A stretch of 64,000 nucleotides of DNA from Paenibacillus radicibacter (GTDB taxonomy: Bacteria > Bacillota > Bacilli > Paenibacillales > NBRC-103111): NCBI RefSeq assembly GCF_024721995.1, contig NZ_JANQBC010000014.1, positions 1 through 64,000 of the forward strand. Direction: 5' to 3'. This document shows, piece by piece, positions 8,335-15,854 of the stretch (position 1 is its first letter; every line of letters begins with the position of its first letter). Under the pieces are notes generated by a model. That model saw only the letters and a list, made by a program, of their open reading frames with translations. It did no database searches and was not told the DNA's origin. A program made the position numbers and the translations under genes.

Positions 8335-8380
8335 TCAAAAACACGACCCTTAGAGTTTAATATCTAGGATCGTGTTTTCA
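8335..8380 (-). terminator. terminator of hflX copy 1
   Basis: On the minus strand AAAACACGA pairs with TCGTGTTTT across a 24-nt interior and is followed by T-rich sequence. It lies about 90 bp past the hflX stop. Confidence 0.65.
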
Positions 8381-8469
8381 TGCCTTCAACTAAAAACTTC
8401 TCGACTTTTACCCCGAACTACTCTAAATTGTACCATGATCGGATATTGGCTACGCTGTCCTGATCGATC

Positions 8470-9732
8470 TTATCGAATGATGTATTCATAGTAACGCTCG
8501 TAATCTGTCGCACGGCACTCCAGCACAAGCTTCGTTCCTTCGTTCTCATAGCTGGTATCGCGAATATTCGCATGTTCATTGAAGTAAGATACGAGATTAC
8601 CTTTGTCATAAGGGATTATCATTTCGCATTCCACATAGTCTTTGAAAATATGCTTCCGTATCACACCGACCAGCTCATCGATGCCAATCCGTGGTCTAGC
8701 TGCCAAATAGATACAGTCTTCCTGAACACTCGGGATCGCAAGTTCAATCCGGTCTGATTTGTTATAGGCATAGATCGTCGTTATACCTTGGACGCCGATA
8801 TCTTTGAGTGTATTGTTCGTAATGTCGATATGCTGCTCATGGTTCGGGTTCGAGTTATCGACAACATGAATGAGCAGATCAGCCTCAGCGACCTCTTCGA
8901 GTGTCGAGCGGAACGCCTTCACCAGATGATGGGGCAGCTTACTTACGAATCCAACCGTATCTGTCAGCAGGAACGACTTGTTGTCTGGCAGCGGAATGCT
9001 CCGAATCGATGTCTCCAGCGTCGCGAATAGCATATCCTTCTCGAACACTTGCTTCGCAGCCGTTGGATTGAACTTCTCGACGAGTGCATTCATAATGGTG
9101 GATTTCCCGGCATTCGTATATCCGACGAGTGAGACGACAGGCACCGCATTCTTCTTCCGTTGCTGACGCTGCGTCTGACGATGCGCCACAAGTGCTTCAA
9201 GCTCTTTATTAAGGATATTAATCTTCTCTTCAATCCGGCGGCGATCGAGCTCAAGTTTCGTTTCTCCGACACCTTTATTCTTCGTACCAACACCACCGCC
9301 CTGACGGCCAAGTGATTCACGTAGACCAATCAGGCGTGGCAGCATGTATTGGAGTTGTGCCACTTCAACTTGAAGTTGCGCTTCCTTCGTCTTCGCCCGC
9401 TGTGCAAAGATATCCAAAATCAGAATCGTACGGTCTATGACCTTACATTGCAGATCTGCTTCCAGGTTCCGAATTTGTGACGGCGACAGCTCATCATTGA
9501 AGATGACGATATTCGCCTCGTATGCCTCAAGCGCCGCGATAACCTCTTGAATTTTACCAGTACCGATATAATGCGAAGAAGTAACTTTCTGTAGATTCTG
9601 CGTCACGATGCCTGCGACCTCGACCGCACAAGCTTCAGCCAAGTTGCCGAGCTCTTCCATCGAATAGTCAAAATCCGCCTGGTGATTCTGATTGACGCCG
9701 ACCAATATAGCACGTTGTATAAGTTGTTTCAT
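8470..9732 (-). CDS. hflX: HflX-type ribosome-splitting GTPase, copy 1 (HflXr-like)
   Basis: 420 aa. An N-terminal HflX domain (1-180) precedes a GTPase domain with G1 GYTNAGKST (204-212), G3 DTVGF and G4 NKSD. HflX binds stalled or idle 70S ribosomes and splits them using GTP. The hallmark loop, usually SRxGGGIGTRGPGE, reads LGRQGGGVGTKNKGVGE here, which marks a divergent subgroup. In Listeria a second HflX (HflXr) gives macrolide and lincosamide resistance; the drug-type leader here supports that role. The ATG has GGAGGAATTAATAG upstream. Compared with copy 2 it carries I42, Y71 and Q190. Confidence 0.93.
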   Translation of the reverse strand: MKQLIQRAILVGVNQNHQADFDYSMEELGNLAEACAVEVAGIVTQNLQKVTSSHYIGTGKIQEVIAALEAYEANIVIFNDELSPSQIRNLEADLQCKVIDRTILILDIFAQRAKTKEAQLQVEVAQLQYMLPRLIGLRESLGRQGGGVGTKNKGVGETKLELDRRRIEEKINILNKELEALVAHRQTQRQQRKKNAVPVVSLVGYTNAGKSTIMNALVEKFNPTAAKQVFEKDMLFATLETSIRSIPLPDNKSFLLTDTVGFVSKLPHHLVKAFRSTLEEVAEADLLIHVVDNSNPNHEQHIDITNNTLKDIGVQGITTIYAYNKSDRIELAIPSVQEDCIYLAARPRIGIDELVGVIRKHIFKDYVECEMIIPYDKGNLVSYFNEHANIRDTSYENEGTKLVLECRATDYERYYEYIIR

Positions 9733-9760
9733 CTATTAATTCCTCCATTAGTTCACAAAT

Positions 9761-9792
9761 AAAATAAAAAACACAGACTCATCGGCTGTGTT
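9761..9792 (-). terminator. second leader terminator, directly before hflX copy 1
   Basis: Minus strand: ACACAG, 9-nt loop, CTGTGT (9771-9791), then TTTTTATTTT. It sits 30-60 nt before the hflX start, so it must be read through for expression. Confidence 0.8.
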
Positions 9793-9848
9793 CATCGCTT
9801 ACGGGAGAGGTTCAACAAAAGAAACCAGTCATATCTCCTGGAATGCGC

Positions 9849-9883
9849 AAAAAAAGCACACCCCTGGTTCATGACCAGTGCAT
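9849..9883 (-). terminator. first leader terminator (attenuator) of hflX copy 1
   Basis: Minus strand: GCACTGGT pairs with ACCA and GTGC with a 5-nt bulge, then seven T (9849-9855). It lies between the leader peptide and hflX. Another small hairpin, CTCTGC/GCAGAG at 9961-9978, follows the leader stop codon. Confidence 0.75.
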
Positions 9884-9996
9884 TTGCTCCTCGGGTAAGG
9901 AATATTGTTTTGTCTTACTACCACTTGATTCCCTGTGACAAGGCAGACCAATCCCGTTCGCTCTGCACACAAGCAGAGTCTTTGAGCACTATTCAG

Positions 9997-10047
9997 TTAG
10001 CGACACAAAGCATTGAAACGTAATCTGACTGCGTAAAAATTATTCAC
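9997..10047 (-). CDS. hflX leader peptide with RLRF stalling motif, copy 1
   Basis: A 16-codon frame from GTG (10047) to TAA, with GGAGGG 6 nt upstream, reads MNNFYAVRLRFNALCR. Arg8-Leu9-Arg10-Phe11 is the +x+ motif at which macrolide-bound ribosomes stall, and it matches the MRLRF of the ErmDL leader. It is identical in copy 2. A stalled ribosome here could change pairing of the downstream hairpins and let RNA polymerase reach hflX. The mechanism is inferred. Confidence 0.8.
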   Translation of the reverse strand: MNNFYAVRLRFNALCR

Positions 10048-10116
10048 AGGAAACCCTCCGTTCATGATTTGGCAGATGACCGAGCGATTTAAGTTCGGTT
10101 CTGCGCGTTATCACCG

Positions 10117-10145
10117 ATTGTAGCATAAGCCGAAGTCAGACACAA
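10117..10145 (-). promoter_or_regulatory. promoter of hflX copy 1
   Basis: Minus strand: TTGTGT (10140-10145), 17-bp spacer, TACAAT (10117-10122). The transcript would start near 10109 and carry a leader of about 375 nt. Copy 2 has TACAAA instead. Confidence 0.75.
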
Positions 10146-10241
10146 ATTATTTTCTAATAAGCTTGTCCACGAAAAGTTCACATATATCATGTTCTGTATG
10201 CATTGTTGACACTCACCCGTTTTAGTCTTGCAAAAGTAAGT

Positions 10242-10320
10242 TGGGTAATTCCTCTCTATTTTAATGTATGATATTTATAAATCCTTTGTTAGCTTTGTAC
10301 TTATCACCAAAGTCATTCGC
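10242..10320 (-). pseudogene. XerS-like recombinase fragment 3
   Basis: Minus-strand reading ...NDFGDKYKANKGFINIIH, stop, NREELP resembles the mid region of XerS. It abuts the right end of the hflX repeat and shares a 32-bp direct repeat with fragment 2 on the other side. Confidence 0.5.
10252..10283. repeat. right member of the 32-bp imperfect direct repeat bracketing hflX copy 1
   Basis: Pairs with 8234-8265; see that entry. Both members encode part of XerS-like remnants. Confidence 0.65.
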
Positions 10321-10452
10321 TAAAAACTATCTAAATAATTAAAATTCACTTTCTCTTAGTATTTTACCCTCAATGCGATTAGCTAATGTTTCTTGACTTT
10401 CTTTTATTGCATTCAATAAATAATCAACGAGTGTTAGAAAGGAATTAAAAAT

Positions 10453-10776
10453 ATGATAACCTTTGAATCGATGATCGATACTGCAAAATCAGTTCTTGCT
10501 GAAGTATTGTCTTCACAAACCGCAGAGATGCCACCACAGGCGACAGTACTATTAACAGACCATGGCAATGTACATCTAGCTATCTGACGTGACGTGTTCA
10601 GTTCCGACTGTGGTTATGTAAACTTAATAAATACGCTTAAAAACAAAGGAGAAACTAGGATTATTTTGGGTATACTCTTTTCTTAGAAAACGCCGAAAAA
10701 TCCTTCAGTATCTGCTGAAGAATTGGATCTTATACCGATCCATGTACTGGTTACGCCTGTTTGGGTCCGTCAATAG
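10453..10776 (+). pseudogene. unknown about 107-codon gene with two in-frame stop codons
   Basis: An ATG at 10453 with AAAGGAA upstream opens a frame starting MITFESMIDTAKSVL. It is interrupted in the same frame by TGA (10585) and TAG (10684) and ends at TAG (10774). The three parts read continuously like one small soluble protein, so point mutations or readthrough seem likelier than chance. I do not recognise the family. Confidence 0.5.
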
Positions 10777-10801
10777 AATCAGTATTAGTTGTACAGTATG
10801 A

Positions 10802-11689
10802 TTAAATTGTCTGTTTGGATATCGCTCCAAAATATTCTACAACTACCTCTCGGAATTCCATAGCAGCGCGCGAAATGTACCGACTCTTGTGCCATAATAA
10901 AGCGATTTCCCTTACCAATTCGTGATCCTCTACTTGGAGATAAAGGATATGTTCCTGTGAATTCATTGCCGTGCTTGGTATGAAGGCTATGCCAATTCCG
11001 GCTTCAACAAGAGCACTTAGCCTGGCAGGCTCATTTCCCTCATACACATATTGGGGTACAAATCCAACTGATTTACATACAGAGTCCACTAAATCTCGCG
11101 TACCGTAGCCTCTCTTTACACCGACAAATGATTCATTTCTTAGTTCTATCAAGGGTATACTTTTTCGGTTTGCTAGGTGATGCCCCTTCGGAACAGCGAC
11201 AAGGATCGGTTCTATGCACACGATTTGACAATCGATGTCATCCCCTTCTATAGGAGGTGAGGACAAGCAGAAATCGACCTCTCCTCGATGAAGAAGCGCA
11301 ACCATTTCCTGCGTGGTCAGCATTTGCACATGATATTGGATATTTGGCATCTTTTTCCGAAACTCTCGAAGGATATTAGGCAACGTGCTTGCGGTGGTCA
11401 CCGCCAATTCAAGTGTGCTATGTTCCAGGTTAGATAGATCCTTCATTTCCTGCTTCCCCTGTTCCAATTCAAACAAAGCCCTTTCCGCACGACGAAGGAA
11501 TCTGCTCCCGTATTCATTCAATCGCAGCTTCCTCCCTGTTCGATCGAATAGAGGAAACCCTAGATCCTCCTCCAGACGCCCAATCGTTTTGCTTAGCGAC
11601 GATTGGGTAACGTGCAGACTTCGTGCAGCTTCGGTCACATGTTCCAATCGAGCTACTGCGATAAAATATTGCAATTGAAGAAGTTCCAT
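10802..11689 (-). CDS. LysR-family transcriptional regulator
   Basis: 295 aa: N-terminal winged helix-turn-helix (AARSLHVTQSSLSKTIGRLE, about 21-40) and a C-terminal substrate-binding domain (about 90-290). It is divergent from the MFS exporter gene with 114 bp between the starts, the usual layout for a regulator controlling the neighbouring efflux gene and itself. GGAGGGTAGCAA precedes the ATG. The inducer is unknown. Confidence 0.92.
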   Translation of the reverse strand: MELLQLQYFIAVARLEHVTEAARSLHVTQSSLSKTIGRLEEDLGFPLFDRTGRKLRLNEYGSRFLRRAERALFELEQGKQEMKDLSNLEHSTLELAVTTASTLPNILREFRKKMPNIQYHVQMLTTQEMVALLHRGEVDFCLSSPPIEGDDIDCQIVCIEPILVAVPKGHHLANRKSIPLIELRNESFVGVKRGYGTRDLVDSVCKSVGFVPQYVYEGNEPARLSALVEAGIGIAFIPSTAMNSQEHILYLQVEDHELVREIALLWHKSRYISRAAMEFREVVVEYFGAISKQTI

Positions 11690-11803
11690 TTGCTACCCTC
11701 CATTCATTCCCTCTAGTCAATGAAATCATAACATGAAATGCGTTGGAGTAAATAACTTAATTCAAGTACGATATCATTAAAACACTTTGGGGGGAACTCA
11801 AAA

Positions 11804-13189
11804 ATGAATGCCCGTAGTTGGTGGTTAATGATTTCAGTTGGACTGGGGATACTATTGAACCCATTAAATTCATCGATGGTTTCTGTTGCTATTCCAAGTC
11901 TGCAAAATGTGTTCAAACTTGACTTTACAGGTGTTTCCTGGATTATTTTTTCTTTCTACATTGCAAGTAGCGTCGCTCAACCTGTCATGGGAAAGGCTAG
12001 CGATTTATTCGGTCGTAGGAAGATATTTCTTACCGGGCTTGTTGTAGTCTTCATTGCATCATTATTAGCTCCATTATCACCAAACTTCGGGTGGCTCATC
12101 GTGTTCCGCATTGTGCAATCCATCGGAACAAGCATGATGGTTGGGGTTGGAATGGCCATTGTTCGAATTCATATTACGGAGAAACAAGTGACTGCACTGT
12201 CTGTTTTGTCCATTTTTCTATCGGGAGCGGCAGCAATTGGCCCCTTTATTGGCGGGGTTTTGATTCATTGGTGGGATTGGCCTGCTATCTTTTTCGTCAA
12301 TATTCCGTTTGTGGTGGCTTGCTTTCTATTAGCTTGGAGGACTATTCCTAAGGACGAACCGCCAACATCCGTTGCACGGGGCATGTCCTTTCGTAAATGG
12401 TATGATTTGATTGATGCGTCAGGGATCCTGCTCTTCACAGTGGGTCTGGTTGCACTGCTCGTTGGATTACTCTCTGCAAAATCATCTGGGCATATCTCAT
12501 TAGGAAATGTCATTATCGGGTTGATAGGCCTCGCTCTGCTGGGGGCATTCGTACGACATGAGTTAAAAGCGACGTCACCATTTATTCCTTTACGCATATT
12601 CGCCAAATATCCTGCGATGACTTGGGTTAATGTGGAATTCATGCTCGTTAACGTACTTTATTACTCGCTCTTTTTCGGACTTCCGTCCTACTTGCAAATG
12701 GTACGTCATGTCAGCGAGTTCCAAACAGGGATTCTCATGCTAAGCTTAGGATTGTGCTCGCTAGTTACTTCTCCAATAGCAGGGCGATGGATCGATAAAT
12801 CAGGACCCAGACCAGCATTGCTGGTGTCTGCAATTCTGATGACTTTTGGGTCGGTGTGGCTCGTGACATTGAATCAAACTTCACCGGTTATCAGCGTGTG
12901 TTTGGCTTTGGCTGCATTCGGTATTAGCAACGGGTTGAACAATGTAGGTATGCAAGCAGCCTTGTTCCAAAGTTCTCCAAAAGTAATAATCGGTGTAGCA
13001 TCTGGATTATTTAATACATCAAGATACCTGGGAACCATTCTCTCTTCATTGTTGATAGGTATCGTAATGGGAGGTAAGTTCAGCTTCGAGGGATTTCAAG
13101 TGCTTGGGATTATCCTCACGGTAATTGCATTGTCATTGGTATTCATGAGTCGGCGGCGCCGGGAGTCAGGGCAATTACAGGAGTCGTAA
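11804..13189 (+). CDS. MFS drug-export transporter, DHA2 (14-helix) type
   Basis: 461 aa, hydrophobic throughout with about 14 predicted membrane helices. The first helix carries LNSSMVSVAIPSL, like the LDxTIVNVALP signature of EmrB/QacA proteins; GKASDLFGRRK near residue 65 is MFS motif A. It is likely a proton-driven exporter of small hydrophobic compounds. GGGGGGAA lies 7 nt upstream of the ATG. It is divergent from and probably controlled by the LysR gene. Confidence 0.88.
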   Translation: MNARSWWLMISVGLGILLNPLNSSMVSVAIPSLQNVFKLDFTGVSWIIFSFYIASSVAQPVMGKASDLFGRRKIFLTGLVVVFIASLLAPLSPNFGWLIVFRIVQSIGTSMMVGVGMAIVRIHITEKQVTALSVLSIFLSGAAAIGPFIGGVLIHWWDWPAIFFVNIPFVVACFLLAWRTIPKDEPPTSVARGMSFRKWYDLIDASGILLFTVGLVALLVGLLSAKSSGHISLGNVIIGLIGLALLGAFVRHELKATSPFIPLRIFAKYPAMTWVNVEFMLVNVLYYSLFFGLPSYLQMVRHVSEFQTGILMLSLGLCSLVTSPIAGRWIDKSGPRPALLVSAILMTFGSVWLVTLNQTSPVISVCLALAAFGISNGLNNVGMQAALFQSSPKVIIGVASGLFNTSRYLGTILSSLLIGIVMGGKFSFEGFQVLGIILTVIALSLVFMSRRRRESGQLQES

Positions 13190-13211
13190 GTTCACCAAGT
13201 TCAAATCTACA

Positions 13212-13343
13212 AGCCATTGCGTGGTACGAATCATCGTGCATCAAATGTCATTTGTTTGGCGTAAGAAAGATGTTTCCCCTATAGTAGAAGGCTTTATGAA
13301 AGTAGTTCGACAGCTTGACACATCAAGATTTCGTTGTCCATAG
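13212..13343 (+). pseudogene. C-terminal tail of a LysR-type regulator
   Basis: The frame ends ...MSFVWRKKDVSPIVEGFMKV..., matching the VWRK-D-SP-F tail common in LysR effector domains. It is not part of the intact LysR at 10802, which is on the other strand with a different tail. Only this fragment remains. Confidence 0.55.
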
Positions 13344-13479
13344 CTGCCGTTGTTTTATTACTGGGGTCAGTCTAATACTTACTTTACTAAGTCTGACGGT
13401 TTGATATTCAAAAAGTCGCGTGAGATCAATGCATCCAGTCTAATACTTTATTTTCTTCAAACAGTAGCTTTTTATAATT

Positions 13480-13735
13480 ATTGAAAAAAATTATCCAATG
13501 ACTAAGCTGGAATTGGATGAGGATAGAAGAAGATATAATAACCTTGCTCCCAACCTTCATGCAAGAGAACGGCGCTACGATAAATCCAAGTGGATACCCG
13601 ACCCTTACTACTTTTCCAGCGAATTCATTCTTTTGTTCAACGGCGATGTCCCGGGCTCGAAATTTTTAATTTAATAATCGGCATTTACACTGAATCGAAA
13701 CCTTGTTTTTCCTTTATGCTTGGCATCAGGATTAA
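13480..13735. pseudogene. scrambled splB fragment, one part inverted
   Basis: On the plus strand 13480-13539 reads IEKNYPMTKLELDEDRRRY, as in SplB at 61022. Directly next to it, 13548-13735 matches 61327-61495 in the opposite orientation at roughly 85 percent identity with small indels. In an intact gene the two pieces would face the same way, so an inversion or template switch happened inside a second splB copy. Confidence 0.8.
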
Positions 13736-13761
13736 GTTGGAAAAATGCAGTATCCTCACGC

Positions 13762-13845
13762 ACTTGGATTGGCTCTGTGAGCGCCATCGTTATCTTCGCT
13801 TTCTGTTTTGAAACCTCGAGTAGTACAAAAGAAGAAAAAACTTGA
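13762..13845 (+). pseudogene. C-terminal tail of an integral membrane transporter
   Basis: TWIGSVSAIVIFAFCFE followed by a charged tail and TGA resembles the last helix of an MFS carrier. No upstream part remains in frame. A strong terminator follows, as expected for a former gene end. Confidence 0.4.
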
Positions 13846-13848
13846 AGG

Positions 13849-13906
13849 CTAGATAAATAAAAGCATGCGAATCACAAAGTTGATCCGCATGCTTTTATTT
13901 ATCTAG
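13849..13906. terminator. 21-bp perfect inverted repeat, bidirectional terminator
   Basis: CTAGATAAATAAAAGCATGCG at 13849-13869 is repeated inverted at 13886-13906. A-rich and T-rich parts lie inside the arms, so it can work on both strands. Confidence 0.85.
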
Positions 13907-14078
13907 CAAGTCTTCATGCATCCCCTTTAGACAACACATTGGAGCCTTGCCTAACGTAAACAAATTAACCTTTTTAACTTCTATTCCACTCGTAAATACT
14001 TTAGCATCAGTTACCTCATTATTCTGCCCGATATTCAAGTAAAAGCAACTGCTTTTTATGACTACAACAAACAATAAA
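13907..14078. other. no recognisable gene
   Basis: Short stretch between the terminator and the IS21-like repeats; no frame with a ribosome site. Confidence 0.35.
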
Positions 14079-14192
14079 ACGACAATTGGATCATATTCTT
14101 GGCTCTTATCGACAATCGGTACATCGGGCTATATTGTTGACTCTCGACAATTTTGAAGTAAATGTCGGATGTCAACAATGTGTACCGATTTT
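14079..14192. mobile_element. IS21-like ends, two copies back to back (copy 3)
   Basis: On the minus strand a unit starts TGTCGAGAGTCAACAATA at 14149 and extends left, matching copies 1 and 2. On the plus strand a second end, TGTCGGATGTCAACAATG, starts at 14163 and runs right. The two ends face away from each other with 13 bp between them. Confidence 0.45.
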
Positions 14193-14631
14193 CATTCCTC
14201 TCCTATATTTAAAAATTGTGTTATGGACTTATTGCCTTAACCCATTTAAAGGACCGATAATTTCAATACATCCGTGGTGTCGCCGAAATTAATATGGATG
14301 CAGTATTGTATTTGTCCATCCAGGTATCCTGTGTACGGGGATCCCGCTCCTGGTGTTCATAAGAAAATTCTCATTATTAATCATCTGGTTACATCCCCCC
14401 TCTCATTTTGCAGTCAAACACCAGATCCGATTGGAAAATAACTGATATTCTCACTTCATTTTACATTGGAAGCTAATGTAATTCTATTGTTTCCACTTCG
14501 ATGTCGGAGTCAAAAGCGACTATTGGATTTTCTCATCCGCTACTCTCCCCGCCGCCTCCACCGGTTCGGAACCTTAGAGCGATCGCCATTTTATCAGAGG
14601 GCTCAGGCTGATAATAATTCAAGCCATCTAG
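14193..14631. other. no intact gene; possible gene-end debris
   Basis: A minus-strand frame ending near 14545 (...YYQPEPSDKMAIALRF...) reads like the tail of a lost protein of unknown family. Otherwise nothing is seen. Confidence 0.3.
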
Positions 14632-15678
14632 TCAGTTACTAGAAAACCCTTCACTGACTTCCGCTCTCGTATTGTTTAACTTCTTCTTAATTGGCACCAT
14701 ACTCCAGTAAGTGAAGTATCGTAATATCATTTCAACCGGCCCCATATTATAAAACCTCAACCATACTATGCTAAAAATAATTAAAACAGCATGGATTATG
14801 ATGCATATCACTAATGAATGAATAGGCCCAACACTTATGATAGAGCTAAAGACGATTAGTAACGCACTCTGTGCTAGATAATTCGTTAAAGACATTTGTC
14901 CATATAATTTAATTGGGCTTAGTATTATTTTCGCTTTATCCCAATGCAAAGTAAGAATAATAATACTAACTATCATCGAGGAAACTAGGTAATCTGTTAG
15001 AATTTCAACGCCTGAATTGGAAATTTCAATTAAGGCTCTTACATAAAATAGAATGACGTAAGTACAAATAACTGCCATTAAAAAATATGAAATATACTTT
15101 AATTTACCATAGATATTATCAAAAAATTTAAATTGACCCATCGTATAACCTAACATCATCAGAGAAACCCATCTACATATATCTGTAACAATTTCTAGCC
15201 ATAATATTTTGTCACCATAATAGGGTTGGAAAAGAGCTGTGATTATAGATAAAATGATGAGCAAAATCGTTACAATTAAGTTAATCCATTTATTCACTTT
15301 AAAAAACATAGCTATAAACAGGCCGAGTACAGCATAAAACATTAGCACATCGTGAATCCCTGGTGGTGCATAATATGTATGGATAAGTCCTAGTACAAAC
15401 AAAAAAACTAATCTACGCAAGTATGGAAGGTATCTTTTGTTTACTTCTTGTTTGGATGATCGATTCATAAAAAAATAGCATCCAAGTCCAAATAAGAAAT
15501 ATAGGATAGGATAAAATTTCCTGTTGAAAATATTATATAGTTCATGTTGCAATCCACTATAGTTATTCAAATAACCCATAACCTGAAAACTATTCACAAG
15601 AAGGATCCCAAGTAAGCAAAATCCTCGTAAGTAATCCATGGTATCAATTCTTTTATACGAAATATTTAATGTATTCAT
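14632..15678 (-). CDS. DUF418-type multispanning membrane protein
   Basis: 348 aa, about nine predicted membrane helices. The start motif DTMDYLRGFCLLGILLVN and the late motif YGQMSLTNYLAQS are the two signatures of the DUF418 (YeiB-like) family. Family members are cytoplasmic membrane proteins of uncertain role, distantly related to acyltransferases. AGAGGGGCTGACAAG lies before the ATG. It is on the same strand as, but separated by a terminator from, the signalling operon upstream. Confidence 0.85.
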   Translation of the reverse strand: MNTLNISYKRIDTMDYLRGFCLLGILLVNSFQVMGYLNNYSGLQHELYNIFNRKFYPILYFLFGLGCYFFMNRSSKQEVNKRYLPYLRRLVFLFVLGLIHTYYAPPGIHDVLMFYAVLGLFIAMFFKVNKWINLIVTILLIILSIITALFQPYYGDKILWLEIVTDICRWVSLMMLGYTMGQFKFFDNIYGKLKYISYFLMAVICTYVILFYVRALIEISNSGVEILTDYLVSSMIVSIIILTLHWDKAKIILSPIKLYGQMSLTNYLAQSALLIVFSSIISVGPIHSLVICIIIHAVLIIFSIVWLRFYNMGPVEMILRYFTYWSMVPIKKKLNNTRAEVSEGFSSN

Positions 15679-15799
15679 CTTGTCAGCCCCTCTGTTCTTC
15701 TTTTTATTACCTTAAAGATATACATTATCTTTGGATTAATGAATGACTCCCCACTTACGGTTTGATATCTAATCTTACTAAATAGTAGGGAAAACATAA

Positions 15800-15838
15800 T
15801 AAAAAGCAGTACTGGAAATATCATTCCAGAACTGCTGT
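15800..15838 (-). terminator. terminator of the two-component/ABC operon
   Basis: Minus strand: AGCAGTTCTGGA pairs with TCCAGTACTGCT (one mismatch) around 15805-15836, followed by TTTTTATT. Confidence 0.8.
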
Positions 15839-15854
15839 TCTTTTTCTTCTGCAC

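Larger units (their letters stand above)
8467..10241. repeat. 1.78-kb direct repeat, copy 1 (hflX module)
   Basis: Near-identical to 22613-24387, same orientation and same length. It covers the hflX coding region, both terminators, the leader peptide and the promoter, and ends at the shared ...GCAAAAGTAAGT. The proteins differ at 10 of 420 residues. Sequence outside these limits is unrelated. Confidence 0.95.

Noticed and set aside
9090-9329. Frames opposite to or shifted within hflX, also present in copy 2
   Set aside because: Conserved between copies only because the DNA is duplicated; no ribosome sites.
9821-9840. Possible second mini-peptide MTGFFC between the two hflX leader terminators
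   Set aside because: GGAG is only 2 nt from the ATG, too close for normal initiation; kept out of the features.
13590-13811. 73-codon plus-strand frame
   Set aside because: It lies opposite the inverted splB fragment and runs into the transporter tail in another frame.
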